Origin: an uncultured Eubacteriales bacterium
GTDB lineage: Bacteria > Bacillota > Clostridia > Oscillospirales > Acutalibacteraceae
Length of the DNA: 64,000 nucleotides
NCBI GenBank assembly: GCA_910584745.1
Contig: CAJUDG010000005.1
Location: forward strand, 124,001 to 188,000
Direction: 5' to 3'
In this document: one piece after another, positions 17,675 through 25,801 of the stretch
Layout of the letters: the number at the start of each line of letters is the position of its first letter
How positions within the stretch are numbered: position 1 is the first letter of the stretch
Position numbers and translations under genes: made by a program
The notes under the pieces: model-generated
The model's database searches: none
What the model was told of the DNA's origin: nothing
What the model saw: the letters and a program-made list of their open reading frames with translations, nothing else

Positions 17675-18829
17675 TCATTCCCCGAAGATCTCCCGGGCCA
17701 TTCGCATGTGCTCCACTATCTTTACCCCGAATGGGCACCTGGCCTCGCACTGGCCGCACTCCACACAGGCCCCGGCCTTTACGCCGAGAGCCTGATAGTG
17801 CTCCCGCACGGTCTCAGGCACCGCGCCCTGGGCCTTACTGAGGTCCGCGAACTTGTTAACGCTGGCGATGTCAATGCCCACTGTGCAGGGCGCGCAGTGG
17901 CCGCAGTACATACATTTATCCGTAAATGGGTGGGCCGGGCAGCTGCTCAGCAGTTTCGCGTAGTCCCTCTCCCCGTCGCTTGCGTCACAGTATGCCACTG
18001 CTTGCAAGAGCTGCTCCTTATCATGGGCCCCCGCCAAAACCGTTGCCACTCCGGGCCGGGTCAGGCAGTAGTGCAGGCACTGGTTGACAGTCATAGCCGC
18101 GCCGAAAGGGGACTCCTCAGCCTTGAGCAGAGCACCGCCGCCATAGGGCTTCATCACCGTGATGGCCACGCCCCGGCTCTCGCAGAGGCTGTAGAACTCC
18201 TGGCGCTCGGGGTCCGTGCTGGACAGCACGTCCGGGGCCTCATAGGTGGCCTTGTCGAACAGCACGTTGATATCCTCGTTGGGCGGCACGATGTCATAGG
18301 CCGGGTTGACGCTGAACATGATAACGTCGATAAGCCCGGTCTTCACCGCCTGGATGCCGATCCGGGGGTTATGGGTGCTCATGCCAATATGCCGGATCTT
18401 CCCGTCGGCTTTCAGCTCCTTGGCAAACTCGATCACCGGGCCGCCCATAACCGCGTCAAAGTCCTGCTGCCCGTCCACGTAGTGTATCATGCCTACGTCT
18501 ATGTAGTCCGTCCGAAGCCGGTCGAGCAGGTCCGAAAAGGAGCGCCTGACCTGGTCCATGTCCCGGGTGCGCTTATACTGCCCGTCCATCCAGACGGAGC
18601 ATAGGTGCCCCTGGAGGATGAACTTCTCCCGGCGGCCCTCCATGGCCCGGCCGAAAGCGTCCCGCACATAGGGCTCGGGGTTGTAGAGGTCGAAGTAATT
18701 GACCCCGGCGGCAATGGCGGCGTCTATCAGCTCCACCCCGTACTCCACCGTCTGGTTCACAAAGGCCTCGCTGCCAAGGCCGATCTCGCCCACCCTTATG
18801 CCGGTGCGGCCCAGCGTTCTGTAGTTCAT
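17675..18829 (-). CDS. Aldo/keto reductase with C-terminal 4Fe-4S domain
   Basis: Residues 1-270 form the aldo/keto reductase barrel: YRTLGRTGIRVGEIGLGSEA at the N-terminus, NYFDLYNPEP around the catalytic Asp/Tyr region, and YIDVGMIHYVDG. Residues 300-384 contain CMYCGHCAPC and a ferredoxin-type CVECGQCEARCPFGV, able to bind one or two Fe-S clusters. Such fused enzymes are common in clostridia and presumably take electrons from ferredoxin as well as a nicotinamide; the substrate is unknown. Length is 384 residues. The RBS AGGAGGG and a good upstream promoter support the start. Confidence 0.9.
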   Translation of the reverse strand: MNYRTLGRTGIRVGEIGLGSEAFVNQTVEYGVELIDAAIAAGVNYFDLYNPEPYVRDAFGRAMEGRREKFILQGHLCSVWMDGQYKRTRDMDQVRRSFSDLLDRLRTDYIDVGMIHYVDGQQDFDAVMGGPVIEFAKELKADGKIRHIGMSTHNPRIGIQAVKTGLIDVIMFSVNPAYDIVPPNEDINVLFDKATYEAPDVLSSTDPERQEFYSLCESRGVAITVMKPYGGGALLKAEESPFGAAMTVNQCLHYCLTRPGVATVLAGAHDKEQLLQAVAYCDASDGERDYAKLLSSCPAHPFTDKCMYCGHCAPCTVGIDIASVNKFADLSKAQGAVPETVREHYQALGVKAGACVECGQCEARCPFGVKIVEHMRMAREIFGE

Positions 18830-18861
18830 AAATTTGCCCTCCTATAGAAAGTCTTAGACAA

Positions 18862-18890
18862 AGTATACAACTTTTTCAGGCCTATGACAA
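18862..18890 (-). promoter_or_regulatory. Promoter of the aldo/keto reductase gene
   Basis: Read leftward: TTGTCA (complement of 18885-18890), a 17-base spacer and TATACT (complement of 18862-18867), about 33 bases upstream of the ATG. Confidence 0.75.
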
Positions 18891-18908
18891 GGGGAATCTA
18901 AAATATTA

Positions 18909-18937
18909 TTGACCTTACATCTTTTGTATGGTATACT
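18909..18937 (+). promoter_or_regulatory. Promoter of the solute-binding lipoprotein gene
   Basis: TTGACC (18909-18914), a 17-base spacer and TATACT (18932-18937) lie 44 bases before the GTG start. It is back to back with the aldo/keto reductase promoter. Confidence 0.8.
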
Positions 18938-18981
18938 TATAATAATAAGCATGAATCCGCCGGTAGAGGAGGACCGAATCA

Positions 18982-20397
18982 GTGAAAAAAGCAAGCATAT
19001 TTATGATATTTTTATGCCTTATAATCGTCTTAGCAGTTACGCCGGGCTGTAAAACCGCTGAAAAGGACGCGCCGCAGAAGGATGCCTCTGATGTCAGCAC
19101 CGGGGAGGATACCTCGCCATTGCGCGTTCTCATTGACGTCGAATATGGAAGCAATGTATATAGGTTCCGGGAGAGCCTTGAAAACTATGACAAGGAAAAT
19201 GTCCGCGGAGAATGGAAGGGCGTCAGCCTTAAGGATAAGTTAGAGGACATGGGCGGGCCGTCCCCTATTGAGATCGAGATAGCCCCTGTCAGGGAGAACG
19301 AGCGGGACGTATTTTTGACCAGCCTGCGCACGGAAATGATGTCCGGCGGCGGCCCGGACGTCTTTGTGTGCAGGGGCGGCACAGGCTATCACTTAATGGA
19401 AAAGGGCAACGAACTTGACTATAACGCCGGATATATCGAGTCTCAGCCGCTGTTCAAATACCCCCAGCAGGCCATGAAAAGAAATATGTTCCTGCCGCTG
19501 GACAGTTACATCGAAAAGGCCCAGTTCATGGAGTGGGATAAGCTGACCCCGGTGGTGATGGATGCCGGGAAGACGGAGAAAGGGCAGTTCTTGTTACCGA
19601 TGACGTACACTGTGCCGGCAGTGGCCTTTCGTAGGAGCGACGTTGAACACACACCGTCGAAGGATATGAAATGGGAGGATATGCTCCTGAAGGGGCCGCG
19701 TATATCCCTCGCTGCAGTGGGGGGAATAGACTACATAGGGAACGCGCTGGCGCCATTTGCCGACTATGAGCACGACAAGCTGGCCATATCGGAGGAGGAG
19801 ATGGTCCGATACCTTAACGCAAAGCTTGATGATCTTAAGAAATATAAAGAGGAAAGCGGCGGCGTTCCATGGACCTTGTTTCCGCTGCAGGTTCTGAGTG
19901 AATTTGATTTGAGTAAATATGACGAGGGCTTCGATAAAGACGACCCCATTACATTGGTCCCGCTCTATTCCCGCAACGGAGGCTATATGGCGACTGTCAC
20001 AAGCTTTGCGGGGATAAACGTGAACACAAAAAAGCCGGACGAGGCTTTTTGGGTGGTGGATTATCTTCTGGGAGAGGAATGTCAGAGGTCAGGCCTGTAT
20101 GCGTACATGACACTCGCTCAGGCCGTGCCGACTTTGGAAGGGCTTATGACAGATGGAAAGGCTGTTTCCGATGGGATCGATGAGGCCAGTGGAAAGCCGA
20201 AAGCGAAAATGCCCGACGATTTCTATGAGCAGTTCTGCGCTGTCAGGGATAACATAAGCTTTGCCGACTTTGAGACCCCTTTGGATCGCGAATTTCAAAA
20301 GCTTTACCTTGACTTGCGCGAGCCGTCCAATAAGTCGCGGGAGTCTATGATCCACGACGCTTATATGCGCATGAGCATGGAGCTGGCCGAGAGCTGA
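18982..20397 (+). CDS. Extracellular solute-binding lipoprotein (orphan, family 1-like)
   Basis: Signal peptide (ASIFMIFLCLIIVLAVTPGC) with lipobox VTPGC gives a membrane-anchored lipoprotein of 471 residues. The mature part has the features of ABC carbohydrate-binding proteins: GPDVFVCRGG, a long two-lobed body and INVNTKKPDEAFWVVDYLLG near the C-terminus. The start is GTG, with AGAGGAGGA upstream. No permease or ATPase gene is adjacent, so it may serve a distant transporter or act as a sensor. It ends just before a hairpin shared with the convergent oxidoreductase gene. Confidence 0.85.
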   Translation: MKKASIFMIFLCLIIVLAVTPGCKTAEKDAPQKDASDVSTGEDTSPLRVLIDVEYGSNVYRFRESLENYDKENVRGEWKGVSLKDKLEDMGGPSPIEIEIAPVRENERDVFLTSLRTEMMSGGGPDVFVCRGGTGYHLMEKGNELDYNAGYIESQPLFKYPQQAMKRNMFLPLDSYIEKAQFMEWDKLTPVVMDAGKTEKGQFLLPMTYTVPAVAFRRSDVEHTPSKDMKWEDMLLKGPRISLAAVGGIDYIGNALAPFADYEHDKLAISEEEMVRYLNAKLDDLKKYKEESGGVPWTLFPLQVLSEFDLSKYDEGFDKDDPITLVPLYSRNGGYMATVTSFAGINVNTKKPDEAFWVVDYLLGEECQRSGLYAYMTLAQAVPTLEGLMTDGKAVSDGIDEASGKPKAKMPDDFYEQFCAVRDNISFADFETPLDREFQKLYLDLREPSNKSRESMIHDAYMRMSMELAES

Positions 20398-20414
20398 GCC
20401 CCGCCAACAAAACA

Positions 20415-20441
20415 AGGACCACCCGGTAAGCGGGTGGTCCT
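20415..20441. terminator. Bidirectional terminator between convergent genes
   Basis: AGGACCACCCG (20415-20425), loop GTAAG and CGGGTGGTCCT (20431-20441) form an 11-bp stem. Rightward it is followed by TTATAAATT and leftward by TGTTTTGTT, so it can stop both the lipoprotein and the oxidoreductase transcripts. Confidence 0.75.
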
Positions 20442-20457
20442 TTATAAATTCTATGGT

Positions 20458-21561
20458 CTATATCTCCTCGATATGTACCTCCACCTCGTGGCCGCACTTG
20501 CAGGAGCGGATTATGCCGTCGATGATGGCCTGGTTATAGATTATCTCAGAGGTGGGGATGGGGGCCTTGCCGCCGGTCTTAACAGCGTCCACAAAGGCCC
20601 GGCACTTGTGGTAGAAGCAGTCCAGCTTGTCGCCCCGGGGAGCGGGGAGGGGTATGGGCGTATGCGTGGGGGTGCCGAACTCGTCGTGGAACAGGGTCAC
20701 ATTGCCGCAGGAGCCGTCCCAGGCCCCGCCCCAGAGGGATTCAGGGTTGGCGGGCTCGACTTTAAGCCCCGCGTCCGTGCCAAGGAAGATGGTGCTGCCG
20801 GTGGTGTCCATGTGCATGGCCCAGGACATGCGGAAGTCGATGACCGCCCCGGTCTCAAGGCGTATAAAGGCCCCGCAGAAGTCGTCCACAGAGAACCGCG
20901 CCGCGTCCTCGGGCGGGGTATACTTGGGGTTCCTGCCGAAGTGGTCGAAGCTCACCGCCGAGATGGTGACGGGCTTCGGATAGCCCAGGGCGTTCAGGAC
21001 CATATCCAGGGAGTAGCAGCCGATATCCGCCAGGGCCCCGACTCCCGCATAGCGCTCCTCGATAAAGGTGCTGCCGGGTATGCCCCTGCGCCTGCCGCCG
21101 CCGGTCTGGACGTAGTACACGTCCCCAAGGCGGCCGCTCTGGACCACCTCCTTTATGCGCTTCATCCTGTCGTCATACCGGGGCTGGAAGCCGATGGTGA
21201 GGATCTTCCCGGTCTCCTTCTCCACCCGCCGCAGCATCTGCGCGTCCTCCAGGGTGACGGTCATGGGCTTCTCCAAAAGCACATGGGCCCCGGCCTTCAT
21301 GGCCGCCGCCGCGCATACGGCGTGGGCTGTGTTGTAGGTGCAGACGCTGACGGCGCCGGGCTTCACCTCGTCCAGCATCTTCTGGGTGTCCTCATAGGCC
21401 TTGGCCTCGGGGAACTCCCAGCGGTCCAGGGCCTCCCGGGCCTTGCCGGGGATAATGTCGGCCCCCGCGACTATCTCCACGTCCTCCATCTGCTTATAGG
21501 CCCGCACGTGGGAGTTGGAGATGCCGCCGGTGCCGATTATTGCCAGTCTCAATTTATTCAT
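20458..21561 (-). CDS. Gfo/Idh/MocA family oxidoreductase
   Basis: An N-terminal Rossmann fold (LRLAIIGTGGISNSHVRAYK) is followed by the MocA C-terminal domain. HVLLEKPMT contains the conserved EKP motif at about residue 96, and the Asp/His catalytic region is in GVGALADIGCYSLDMVLNALG. Length of 367 residues is typical for NAD(P)-dependent sugar or inositol dehydrogenases. RBS AAAGGAG precedes the ATG. It lies 61 bases downstream of a GH88-type hydrolase on the same strand, so it probably acts on a sugar or uronate released by that enzyme. Confidence 0.9.
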   Translation of the reverse strand: MNKLRLAIIGTGGISNSHVRAYKQMEDVEIVAGADIIPGKAREALDRWEFPEAKAYEDTQKMLDEVKPGAVSVCTYNTAHAVCAAAAMKAGAHVLLEKPMTVTLEDAQMLRRVEKETGKILTIGFQPRYDDRMKRIKEVVQSGRLGDVYYVQTGGGRRRGIPGSTFIEERYAGVGALADIGCYSLDMVLNALGYPKPVTISAVSFDHFGRNPKYTPPEDAARFSVDDFCGAFIRLETGAVIDFRMSWAMHMDTTGSTIFLGTDAGLKVEPANPESLWGGAWDGSCGNVTLFHDEFGTPTHTPIPLPAPRGDKLDCFYHKCRAFVDAVKTGGKAPIPTSEIIYNQAIIDGIIRSCKCGHEVEVHIEEI

Positions 21562-21622
21562 GCGAAACGCTCCTTTCTGAGGGCTATTATAGGCTTTGAC
21601 GGTGAGAAAGTCAATAGCCTTA

Positions 21623-22765
21623 TTACCAAATAAACAGCTCTTTTCCGCAAAGCTTCATCAGCGCCTCTAAAAAGTAGTAGTCGCCGTAGATTATGGAGAA
21701 CTCGTGCTCCTTGTCGTGGTAGGCCCCGGTGCACTTGGTAAGGAAGTTGTCCTCGTCCTCGTTCCAGTTGAAGCTGTCCCGTTCCAGGGCCTGCAAAAGC
21801 TTCATGGCCGCGTTCAGGTAAACTTCGCTCTGTCTTCCGTCGGAGAGCTTACTGAGCTCTATGAGCCCGCAGGCGGCGATGGCGGCGGCGGTGCTGTCCT
21901 CCCAGGCGGGCTCCTCCGGCTGGCGGAAGTCCACCGGTATCAGGCCGTTTTTCGGAATATTTGACATGAAATAGTTGGCGATGCGCTCTGCCACGCTCAA
22001 AAACTCCGGGTCCTTGGTATGCAGATAGCTGAGCACGAAGCCGTACAGCCCCCAGGCCTGGCCCCTGGTCCAGGAGGAGCCGGTCTCATACCCCTGCCCG
22101 CCATAGGTGGTGACATATTCGCCGGTATGAGGATCGAACTCTACGATGTGGTTTACAGAGCCGTCCCCGCGCACAAAATACTGTGCCGCCGTATGGGCGT
22201 GGTTCTCCGCGATCTGTGCAAAGCGCGGGTCCCCGGACTCCGAGCTTGCCCAGTACAGCAGGGGCAGGTTCATCATGCAGTCGATGATGGCCCAGCCGCT
22301 GCGGTCCACGTCCGAACCGGCCCAGTCGTTCCAGGCGCGGATAAATTTCCCGGCGGGGTTATAGCGCCCGGCCAGTATTTCCGCCGCCAGGAGCCCACGC
22401 TTTTTCGAGCGCTCGTTCCCGGTGACCCGGTAGTCTGCCACGGCGGTGGGCAGCCACTTGAAGCCGTTATCGTGGTCCAGCATGTCGAAATGGAGGAAGC
22501 AGGTGTCCAACTTCCCCTCGCTCCACCGGGCAATCTCCTGATAGCGCCCCTCTCCGGTCAGGGCGTGCATCTGCCACATCATCCCACCCCAGAAGCCGTT
22601 GGTCCACCAGCTGATGTTCCACTCGTCGGACTTGTCCACATGGATGCCGTCCTTGGTGTCATAGGGTATCTTCTCCGCCGAGCGTTCCCGGACCTTCTCC
22701 ATTTTCTTCGCCATGCGGGCGAGGGTTTCATCGACCCAGGCGAGCTGTTTTTCTGAAAGCTTCAT
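21623..22765 (-). CDS. GH88-like unsaturated glucuronyl hydrolase
   Basis: 380 residues of the (alpha/alpha)6 fold. WTNGFWGGMMWQM (about residue 54), LDHDNGFKWLPTAV with one catalytic Asp, and SGWAIIDCMMNLPLLYW with the second Asp follow the pattern of Bacillus unsaturated glucuronyl hydrolase. No signal peptide is seen, so it acts in the cytoplasm on imported disaccharides with a 4,5-unsaturated uronate, as produced by polysaccharide lyases. The substrate (glycosaminoglycan, rhamnogalacturonan or another) cannot be told. RBS AAAGGAGTAG. A GH105 rhamnogalacturonyl hydrolase is the main alternative. Confidence 0.86.
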   Translation of the reverse strand: MKLSEKQLAWVDETLARMAKKMEKVRERSAEKIPYDTKDGIHVDKSDEWNISWWTNGFWGGMMWQMHALTGEGRYQEIARWSEGKLDTCFLHFDMLDHDNGFKWLPTAVADYRVTGNERSKKRGLLAAEILAGRYNPAGKFIRAWNDWAGSDVDRSGWAIIDCMMNLPLLYWASSESGDPRFAQIAENHAHTAAQYFVRGDGSVNHIVEFDPHTGEYVTTYGGQGYETGSSWTRGQAWGLYGFVLSYLHTKDPEFLSVAERIANYFMSNIPKNGLIPVDFRQPEEPAWEDSTAAAIAACGLIELSKLSDGRQSEVYLNAAMKLLQALERDSFNWNEDEDNFLTKCTGAYHDKEHEFSIIYGDYYFLEALMKLCGKELFIW

Positions 22766-22793
22766 AATACTACTCCTTTACTGATAGGGCTGT

Positions 22794-22830
22794 AAAAAGG
22801 CGCAGGAGCGTTTTCCTGCGCCTTTTTGTG
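22794..22830 (-). terminator. Terminator of the chemoreceptor gene
   Basis: AAAAAGGCGCAGGA and TCCTGCGCCTTTTT form a long stem (22794-22827) with flanking A and T runs, so it can work both ways; it lies just 3' of the leftward chemoreceptor gene. Confidence 0.85.
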
Positions 22831-22837
22831 CGGTAAA

Positions 22838-24850
22838 TCAATATTCCTGATCCCTAAGCCGGAACTTCGCTACCAGCTCACGCAGCATGGCGGCCTGGCT
22901 GGCCAGCTCTTCGCTGGCGGAGGCGCTGGTCTCGGAGGTGGCGGCGTTGCTCTGGACTACCTCTGAGATCTGCTGTATGCCGTGGGTGATCAGGGCAGTA
23001 TTTTCGTCCTGTTGCCGGGTGTAGTCTGCAATGCCGTCGATAAGCCTGCCCATCTCCTCCGCACGGTCAACGACCTTCAGCACGGAATCGGACGTATCCT
23101 GAGCGGCCCGGACGCTGTCCTCCATGTATTCCACCGTCTGGTTCAAAAGGACGGTGGTCCTCTGGGCGGCCTCTGAGGACTTGCTGGCGAGATTTCGGAC
23201 CTCGTCGGCCACCACGGCGAAGCCCTTTCCGGCTGTACCGGCCCTTGCGGCCTCCACGGCGGCGTTCAGGGCCAGAATATTGGTCTGGAAAGCGATATCC
23301 TCAATGGTCTTGACTATCTGATGTATCTCTGAGGATTTGTCGCTGACCCGCTGGATAATCTCTGTCATATTCTGCATTTTACTGCTGCTCTCCAGCAGTC
23401 CGCCCTTGACCTCCTGGGAGATGTCGTTGGCCTGCTGGGCCCCCTGGGCGATATTGTGGACGCTGTCAGACATGGCGTTGATATGCCCGACCAGCGCGTC
23501 AACCTCCGCGGCCTGTTCGGTGGAACCCTGGGAGAGGTTCATGGCGCCGTCGGACACTTGGTCCGCGCCGGAGGCCACATCCCGAGAGGCGGCGCGAAGC
23601 TGCCCCATAGCGCTGTTCAGAGAGCTGGAGATCTCGTCAAGGGCCACCTTGATCTTTTCAAACTCGCCGGTATATTCGTTCTCAAGGGTAAAGGCCAGAT
23701 TGCCCGCCGCGATATCCCCGAGCTTTTCAGAGATCTCATTGATATAGACCACGTACTGCTTCAGCCGCATGGTGACCTGATTAAAGTCGTCCGCCAGTAC
23801 GCCGAGCTCATCCCGGGAGCGGTAGCTTATGGTCTGCTCCAGCTCGCCCTCGGCTATGCGGGTCGCCGCCAGACTCAGCTCGCGGACCGGGCGGCCGATA
23901 ATACGCCGGACCTGGATGACCACCAGAAGGATAAGCAGCAGCACGGACAGCACCGCAACGATAAGCATGGTAGTTGTAAGCCGGTCCAGCTCCTTCAGTA
24001 CCTCCCCCCGGGAGACATAGGCCACCGCCGTCCAGTCGCTGTCCGGGACATTTGCCACCTGGATATATGTATCGTCATATACTGTAAGGCCGGTCTTTCC
24101 GCCCTTTATCTGCTGGGCGGCGTAGGAGTATATCCCGCCGTCAAGCTTGCTCAGAGCTTGGCCGGTTATCTCGCTGTCCCTATGGCCGATGATAGTGTCC
24201 GTGCGCGTATCCACCAGGAAGATGCCGCCGGTGTCCTCGATCTTGACCCCGCTGACTATCTTCGAGATGGAGTCAAGGTACACGTCCGCCGCCGCGACCC
24301 CGCGCACATTGCCCTCGCCGTCCTTGAGCACTCCCGAGGCCCCCACTACATAGGACTGGCTGTCCTCGTCAAAGTAGACGTCGCCCAGGATAAAATCCTC
24401 GGAACGGATGCCGTCCTGATACCAGCTCTTTGAAGTGGAGTCAAAGTCCGGCCCCGGCACAAATGAGGCGTGGTACAGCGAACCGTCCGTCAGGGCTATA
24501 TACAGCCCCGCAGGGTACGCCTCGTTCTGGCCCGCCGTGTGCTTGATATAATCCTCCATCTCCGGTATATCCATGTCCTCATACTGGACGGTGTCCCGCT
24601 GGGTCTCCAGCATGGCAAGGGTGCGGTTCATCCATGCTCTTGTCTCCTGAAGGGTCTTGCCGGTTGTGGACTGGAGCAGCTCCTCGCTTCTCTCCAGCAG
24701 CGTGCCGGACATCTGGAAATATACGACGCACAGAAGGATGCCGACCCCGATGATGACACTGCCAACAATGGCTACGACCAGCTTTCCCGTGATGCCCCAG
24801 CCCCGCCGTGACGCGCCGGCGGCAGGGGACTTCTTACTTTTTGAACTCAT
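22838..24850 (-). CDS. Methyl-accepting chemotaxis protein
   Basis: A 670-residue transmembrane chemoreceptor. Cytosolic N-terminus, membrane helix 1 (about 18-42), an extracellular Cache-type sensor (about 45-285, with SKSWYQDGIR and DTRTDTIIGH), helix 2 (about 290-310), a HAMP domain and a long signalling coiled coil whose hairpin tip reads IEDIAFQTNILALNAAVEAA. The ATG at 24850 is 8 bases from GGAGGG and gives MSSKSKKSP; the longer in-frame ORF lacks an RBS and crosses the promoter. Cache domains bind amino acids, organic acids or sugars; the ligand is unknown. No che gene is in the window. Confidence 0.95.
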   Translation of the reverse strand: MSSKSKKSPAAGASRRGWGITGKLVVAIVGSVIIGVGILLCVVYFQMSGTLLERSEELLQSTTGKTLQETRAWMNRTLAMLETQRDTVQYEDMDIPEMEDYIKHTAGQNEAYPAGLYIALTDGSLYHASFVPGPDFDSTSKSWYQDGIRSEDFILGDVYFDEDSQSYVVGASGVLKDGEGNVRGVAAADVYLDSISKIVSGVKIEDTGGIFLVDTRTDTIIGHRDSEITGQALSKLDGGIYSYAAQQIKGGKTGLTVYDDTYIQVANVPDSDWTAVAYVSRGEVLKELDRLTTTMLIVAVLSVLLLILLVVIQVRRIIGRPVRELSLAATRIAEGELEQTISYRSRDELGVLADDFNQVTMRLKQYVVYINEISEKLGDIAAGNLAFTLENEYTGEFEKIKVALDEISSSLNSAMGQLRAASRDVASGADQVSDGAMNLSQGSTEQAAEVDALVGHINAMSDSVHNIAQGAQQANDISQEVKGGLLESSSKMQNMTEIIQRVSDKSSEIHQIVKTIEDIAFQTNILALNAAVEAARAGTAGKGFAVVADEVRNLASKSSEAAQRTTVLLNQTVEYMEDSVRAAQDTSDSVLKVVDRAEEMGRLIDGIADYTRQQDENTALITHGIQQISEVVQSNAATSETSASASEELASQAAMLRELVAKFRLRDQEY

Positions 24851-24889
24851 GTCCATATCCCTCCAAAAAAACGGTATGCAAACACATTT

Positions 24890-24918
24890 ATTATACCATA
24901 GGGCGCGGGGATATGCAA
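24890..24918 (-). promoter_or_regulatory. Promoter of the chemoreceptor gene
   Basis: Leftward TTGCAT (complement of 24913-24918), a 17-base spacer and perfect TATAAT (complement of 24890-24895), 39 bases before the start. Confidence 0.82.
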
Positions 24919-24980
24919 GAAAATTTTCCCAGGATGCGGAGATGTATGGAAAATGGGACTCTTTTTGTTGTAAAATCAGG

Positions 24981-25002
24981 TATACGGTCCCAGGGCCGTA
25001 TA
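24981..25002 (+). promoter_or_regulatory. Stem-loop upstream of the recombinase leader
   Basis: TATACGGTC (24981-24989), loop CCAG and GGCCGTATA (24994-25002) form a 9-bp stem with one G-T pair, five bases before the AAAGGAGGAG ribosome site. It could be an operator, a recombinase binding site or an mRNA structure. Confidence 0.5.
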
Positions 25003-25021
25003 TCAAAAGGAGGAGATATAA

Positions 25022-25099
25022 GTGAATGTTTGTGAAGGATCGAAGAGGGGAGCTCCTGGCGCAGAGAGGGTACCGTGGGGAAGGGGTGGCAGCTCATGA
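25022..25099 (+). CDS. Putative 25-residue leader peptide
   Basis: GTG at 25022 is preceded by AAAGGAGGAGATATAA, the strongest ribosome site in the neighbourhood. The frame runs 25 codons (starting M-N-V-C-E-G-S and ending R-G-G-S-S) and stops with TGA at 25097-25099, which overlaps the ATG of the recombinase in an ATGA junction. The recombinase itself has only a weak RBS, so its translation is probably coupled to this peptide. No family is recognised. Confidence 0.5.
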   Translation: MNVCEGSKRGAPGAERVPWGRGGSS

Positions 25100-25701
25100 G
25101 GGTCTACGGATATATGAGAGTGTCCAGCACCGACCAGAATGAGGACAGGCAGCGGGTGGCGCTGGACGCGAAGGGGATACCGTCCCGCAACATCTTCACG
25201 GACAGGCAGTCCGGTAAGGACTTCCACCGCCCGCAGTATAGGCGGATGGTGAAAAAGCTGCATGAGGGGGACCTTCTGTACATACTGAGCATTGACCGGC
25301 TGGGGCGCAACTATAAGGAGATACAGGAGCAGTGGCGCGTTATCACCAAGGAGAAAAGCGCGGATATCTGCGTTATCGATATGCCGCTTCTGGATACCAG
25401 AAGGGCCAGGGATCTTATGGGCACATTTATTGCGGACCTGGTGCTGCAGATACTCTCCTTTGTGGCGGAAAATGAGCGCTCCAACATAAAAGAGCGCCAG
25501 GCTCAGGGCATAGCGGCGGCGAAGGCCAGAGGGGTGCGCTTCGGCAGGCCGCCAAAGCCGCTGCCGGAGAACTACTCCCTGGTATATCAGCAGTGGCTGG
25601 AGGGGAAGATAAGCGGCTCTGCGGCGGCAAGGGAGTGCGATATGGCCCTGTCCAGCTTCCTGTATAAGGCGGAGGTATATGGAAAGGGCAAGCTGCCGTG
25701 A
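25096..25701 (+). CDS. Serine recombinase (resolvase/invertase family)
   Basis: 201 residues. VYGYMRVSSTDQNEDRQ holds the catalytic serine (residues S9/S10 region), LYILSIDRLGRNYKE and FIADLVLQILSFVAENER are the resolvase core and E-helix, and GVRFGRPPKPLPENY begins a C-terminal helix-turn-helix. These enzymes cut and rejoin DNA at paired sites. No transposon ends, resolvable element or invertible segment is obvious next to it, so it appears solitary. ATG at 25096 is coupled to a leader peptide; an in-frame GTG at 25075 is less likely. Confidence 0.9.
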   Translation: MRVYGYMRVSSTDQNEDRQRVALDAKGIPSRNIFTDRQSGKDFHRPQYRRMVKKLHEGDLLYILSIDRLGRNYKEIQEQWRVITKEKSADICVIDMPLLDTRRARDLMGTFIADLVLQILSFVAENERSNIKERQAQGIAAAKARGVRFGRPPKPLPENYSLVYQQWLEGKISGSAAARECDMALSSFLYKAEVYGKGKLP

Positions 25702-25753
25702 AAAGCGATGTGCACCGGCGCCGCCGCATATCCGGGAACATAGCGGGCGGATA

Positions 25754-25783
25754 TTGACAGCCTTGGGCATATTAATGTATAAT
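25754..25783 (+). promoter_or_regulatory. Promoter of the phosphotransferase gene
   Basis: TTGACA (25754-25759), an 18-base spacer and TATAAT (25778-25783), 18 bases ahead of the ATG, so the leader is very short. Confidence 0.82.
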
Positions 25784-25801
25784 TTTCTGGGAGGTGTGCG
25801 T

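Noticed and set aside
17504..18604. A 366-codon rightward frame opposite the aldo/keto reductase gene
   Set aside because: Shadow of the clearly assigned reductase; no RBS, no motif.
20434..21633. A 399-codon rightward frame opposite the Gfo/Idh/MocA gene
   Set aside because: Shadow frame with biased composition; the leftward gene has all family motifs.
24851..25006. N-terminal extension of the chemoreceptor
   Set aside because: It would run through the TATAAT and TTGCAT boxes of the gene's own promoter and has no RBS, while ATG 24850 has GGAGGG at good spacing.
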